Shown here piece by piece: positions 60,696-64,000 of a stretch of 64,000 nt of DNA (the first letter of the stretch is position 1; each line of letters starts with the position of its first letter). The DNA comes from SSF14 sp037045585 (lineage in GTDB: Bacteria > Actinomycetota > Acidimicrobiia > Acidimicrobiales > Microtrichaceae). Made by a program: the position numbers and the translations under genes. The DNA lies in assembly GCA_037045585.1 (NCBI GenBank), contig JBAOIR010000055.1, forward strand, positions 62,001-126,000, in the 5' to 3' direction. The notes under the pieces are model-generated. The model worked only from the letters and a program-made list of their open reading frames with translations, did no database searches and was not told the origin of the DNA.

Positions 60696-61492
60696 CCGCG
60701 CACTCCATCGCACCGCCCACGGCGCAGCCCACGAGGCCGACCCGGCGGGGCCTCAACGCGACCTATCTGCGCTACGAGCTGGTCCGCCTGTTCCGGAACA
60801 AGCGGTCGTTCATCTTCTCGCTGGTGTTCCCGCTGGCGCTCTTTCTCGTCATCGGCGGGTCGAACAGGGATCAGATCATGGATCTCGGCACCTACCGGGT
60901 GAAGTTCGTCCTCTATTACATGGTCTCGATGGCCGGGTACGGCGCGATGATCGCCGCGATCTCCGGTGGGGCCCGAATCGCGACGGAACGGCAGACCGGT
61001 TGGAACCGCCAGCTGCGCCTCACGCCACTGCCGGTCACCACGTACTTCGCCACGAAGGTGATCACGGCCTACGTGATGTCGGCGGCCAGCATCGTCCTGC
61101 TCTATGCCGCCGGTCTGACCTTCGGAGTGCGGATCGCATCGGCCGGCCGCTGGATCTCGATGACGGGACTGCTCCTGATCGGTGTGCTGCCCTTCGTCGC
61201 CATGGGCATCGCGGTCGGTCACCTCCTGACGACCGACGCGATGGGGCCGGCCGTCGGTGGCGGCTCGGCGTTCTTCGGATTTCTCGGTGGCCAATGGTTC
61301 CCACTGCCCACCAGCGGCGTCCTGCGCCAGATCGGCGAACTCGTCCCGTCGTTCTGGATCACGCAAGCGAGCCACATCGGCATCGGCGGCGCCGCCTGGT
61401 CGGTCAAGGGTTGGCTCGTGATCGCCGTCTGGGCCGCTGCCATGAGCGGCTGGGCGGCGTGGGCCTACCGCCGGGACACGAAGCGCCTCTGA
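60692..61492 (+). CDS. ABC-2 type transporter permease
   Basis: A 266-residue membrane protein with six predicted helices, starting with the cytoplasmic RRGLNATYLRYELVRLFRNKRSFIFSL, typical of ABC-2 permeases. Later helices include YYMVSMAGYGAMIAAISGGARI and GLLLIGVLPFVAMGIAVGHLL. It forms a homodimer with the ATPase encoded just upstream (4-base overlap). Its stop faces the kinase gene stop 9 bases away. Confidence 0.9.
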   Translation: MTAHSIAPPTAQPTRPTRRGLNATYLRYELVRLFRNKRSFIFSLVFPLALFLVIGGSNRDQIMDLGTYRVKFVLYYMVSMAGYGAMIAAISGGARIATERQTGWNRQLRLTPLPVTTYFATKVITAYVMSAASIVLLYAAGLTFGVRIASAGRWISMTGLLLIGVLPFVAMGIAVGHLLTTDAMGPAVGGGSAFFGFLGGQWFPLPTSGVLRQIGELVPSFWITQASHIGIGGAAWSVKGWLVIAVWAAAMSGWAAWAYRRDTKRL

Positions 61493-61500
61493 GCTCGGCG

Positions 61501-63329
<1,829 letters not shown>

Positions 63330-63333
<4 letters not shown>

Positions 63334-64000
63334 CGCCCGGCGGACCGGTCCGCGGCCAGCGGCGTGGCGTCGGAGTGCCGTCGGGCCGACTCGGTGAGGA
63401 TGTGGTTGTGGCGTGCGGTCTCGACGACCCGGATCCGGGTATCGCCCGAGTCGGGGCTCCAGAGACGCTTGGCGAAGAACTCGTCGCTCAGCCGTTCCAG
63501 GTGGCGCCGAACCTGTGACCGGCTCATGTACACCTTGGCGGCGACCTGATCGTGGGTTGCCGGCTCGACCGATCCGGCGAGCACCGGTTCGGCGTACGCC
63601 AGCAGCACCTCACGCTGGACGTCGGTCAGGTCGATGACCACGCCGTGGGTGTGGGGCTCGTGCACGGTCGGGTCGTCGCCCTCGTCGCGGGAGCGGGCGA
63701 CGACGTCGAGCTCCCAGGTGTCGGTGGCGCCGACGACCTCGATCGTGAAGATCTCCTCCGTCGGAGAATAGGCCGAACCGGCCGCGACCGGGACGGGTGG
63801 CCCACCGGCGGCGCTCACCTGAAGTGCTCGTCGCACTGGCTGGGGACGACCGGTTTCCTCCCGGTGGGGGTCGGGCATGCCCGCTGCCTCGACGAAGATT
63901 CGCCCGTGGGCGATGACGAGCCAGCCCGCCACGCGAGGGATCTCCCAGTCCCGCACGGGTGCGTGTCCGAACCGGGCTTCACACGACTCCCCGCGGCCGA
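63330..64000 (-). CDS. FHA-domain and HTH regulator (5' end beyond window)
   Basis: The frame is open to the window edge. The edge residues GRGESCEARFGHAPVRDWE and PRVAGWLVIAHG resemble the core of an FHA phosphothreonine-binding domain (GR...S..H). The C-terminal half (about 120-205 from GTG 63956) holds an HTH: LTDVQREVLLAYAEPVL, HDQVAAKVYMSRSQVRRHLERL. It may bind the phosphorylated kinase encoded next (TTGA overlap) and control genes. Starting at GTG 63956 would delete most of the FHA core, so the real start is probably outside the window. Confidence 0.7.

Overview
The window is GC-rich, almost fully coding DNA with many GTG starts, ATGA/GTGA/TGATG gene overlaps and Thr-rich lipoprotein linkers. 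Its gene content (F420/LLM oxidoreductase, DUF222-HNH protein, stand-alone LigD-type polymerase, FHA plus Ser/Thr kinase, LCP protein, BVMO/SDR cluster) points to a high-GC actinobacterium, most like the Acidimicrobiia (Ilumatobacter-type). That placement is an inference from gene content, not from a marker gene. No rRNA, tRNA, CRISPR array, IS element or prophage was seen, and no gene-free stretch exceeds 300 bases.

Layout. 1-4.5 kb: a TetR regulator with a lipoprotein, an ArsR/SRPBCC pair with a clear palindromic operator, a GAF-EAL phosphodiesterase and small conserved proteins. 4.7-10.4 kb: GH3 beta-glucosidase, threonine ammonia-lyase (ilvA) and an LCP cell-wall ligase. 10.5-15.5 kb: two tandem STAS anti-sigma antagonists, a lipoprotein, DUF1801, a LigD polymerase domain, a Cys-rich pentapeptide-repeat protein and a quinone reductase. 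15.5-23.8 kb: MBL hydrolase, GH29 fucosidase, acyl-CoA synthetase, RtcB RNA ligase, a large kinase-like/flippase membrane protein and a TetR. 23.8-28.6 kb: a TetR-controlled operon of PF10118 hydrolase, Baeyer-Villiger-type monooxygenase and SDR, then an FAD dehydrogenase. 28.7-33 kb: a peroxide-defence run ahpC-ahpF-oxyR followed by an F420 oxidoreductase.

33-46.3 kb is a mixed accessory region: EamA transporter, CGNR regulator, Tat-exported phospholipase C-like protein, transglutaminase, MtfA-like peptidase, DUF808, VOC proteins, a degenerate HNH protein, DUF222-HNH, ASCH-like/winged-helix protein, secreted lipase, PPOX-type flavoprotein, and sulfotransferase with TetR. 46.3-64 kb: GH36 alpha-galactosidase, secreted esterase, AddAB-like helicase-nuclease pair, SDR, acyl-CoA dehydrogenase, exonuclease III, an ABC exporter, and a Ser/Thr kinase with an upstream FHA-HTH gene cut by the window edge.

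Two features dominate the second look. First, at least nine net single-base frame shifts break eight otherwise well-conserved genes, several beside G/C runs, which looks more like assembly indel error than mass pseudogenisation. Second, non-coding structure is rich: palindromic operators over the arsR start and the TetR-divergent promoter, a well-formed ahpC promoter, and two copies of a related long hairpin 29 kb apart. I found no wholly new multi-gene system that I can defend; the best leads are the hairpin family, the degenerate HNH protein, the kinase-like flippase, and the FHA/kinase pair with an LGFP-like ectodomain.
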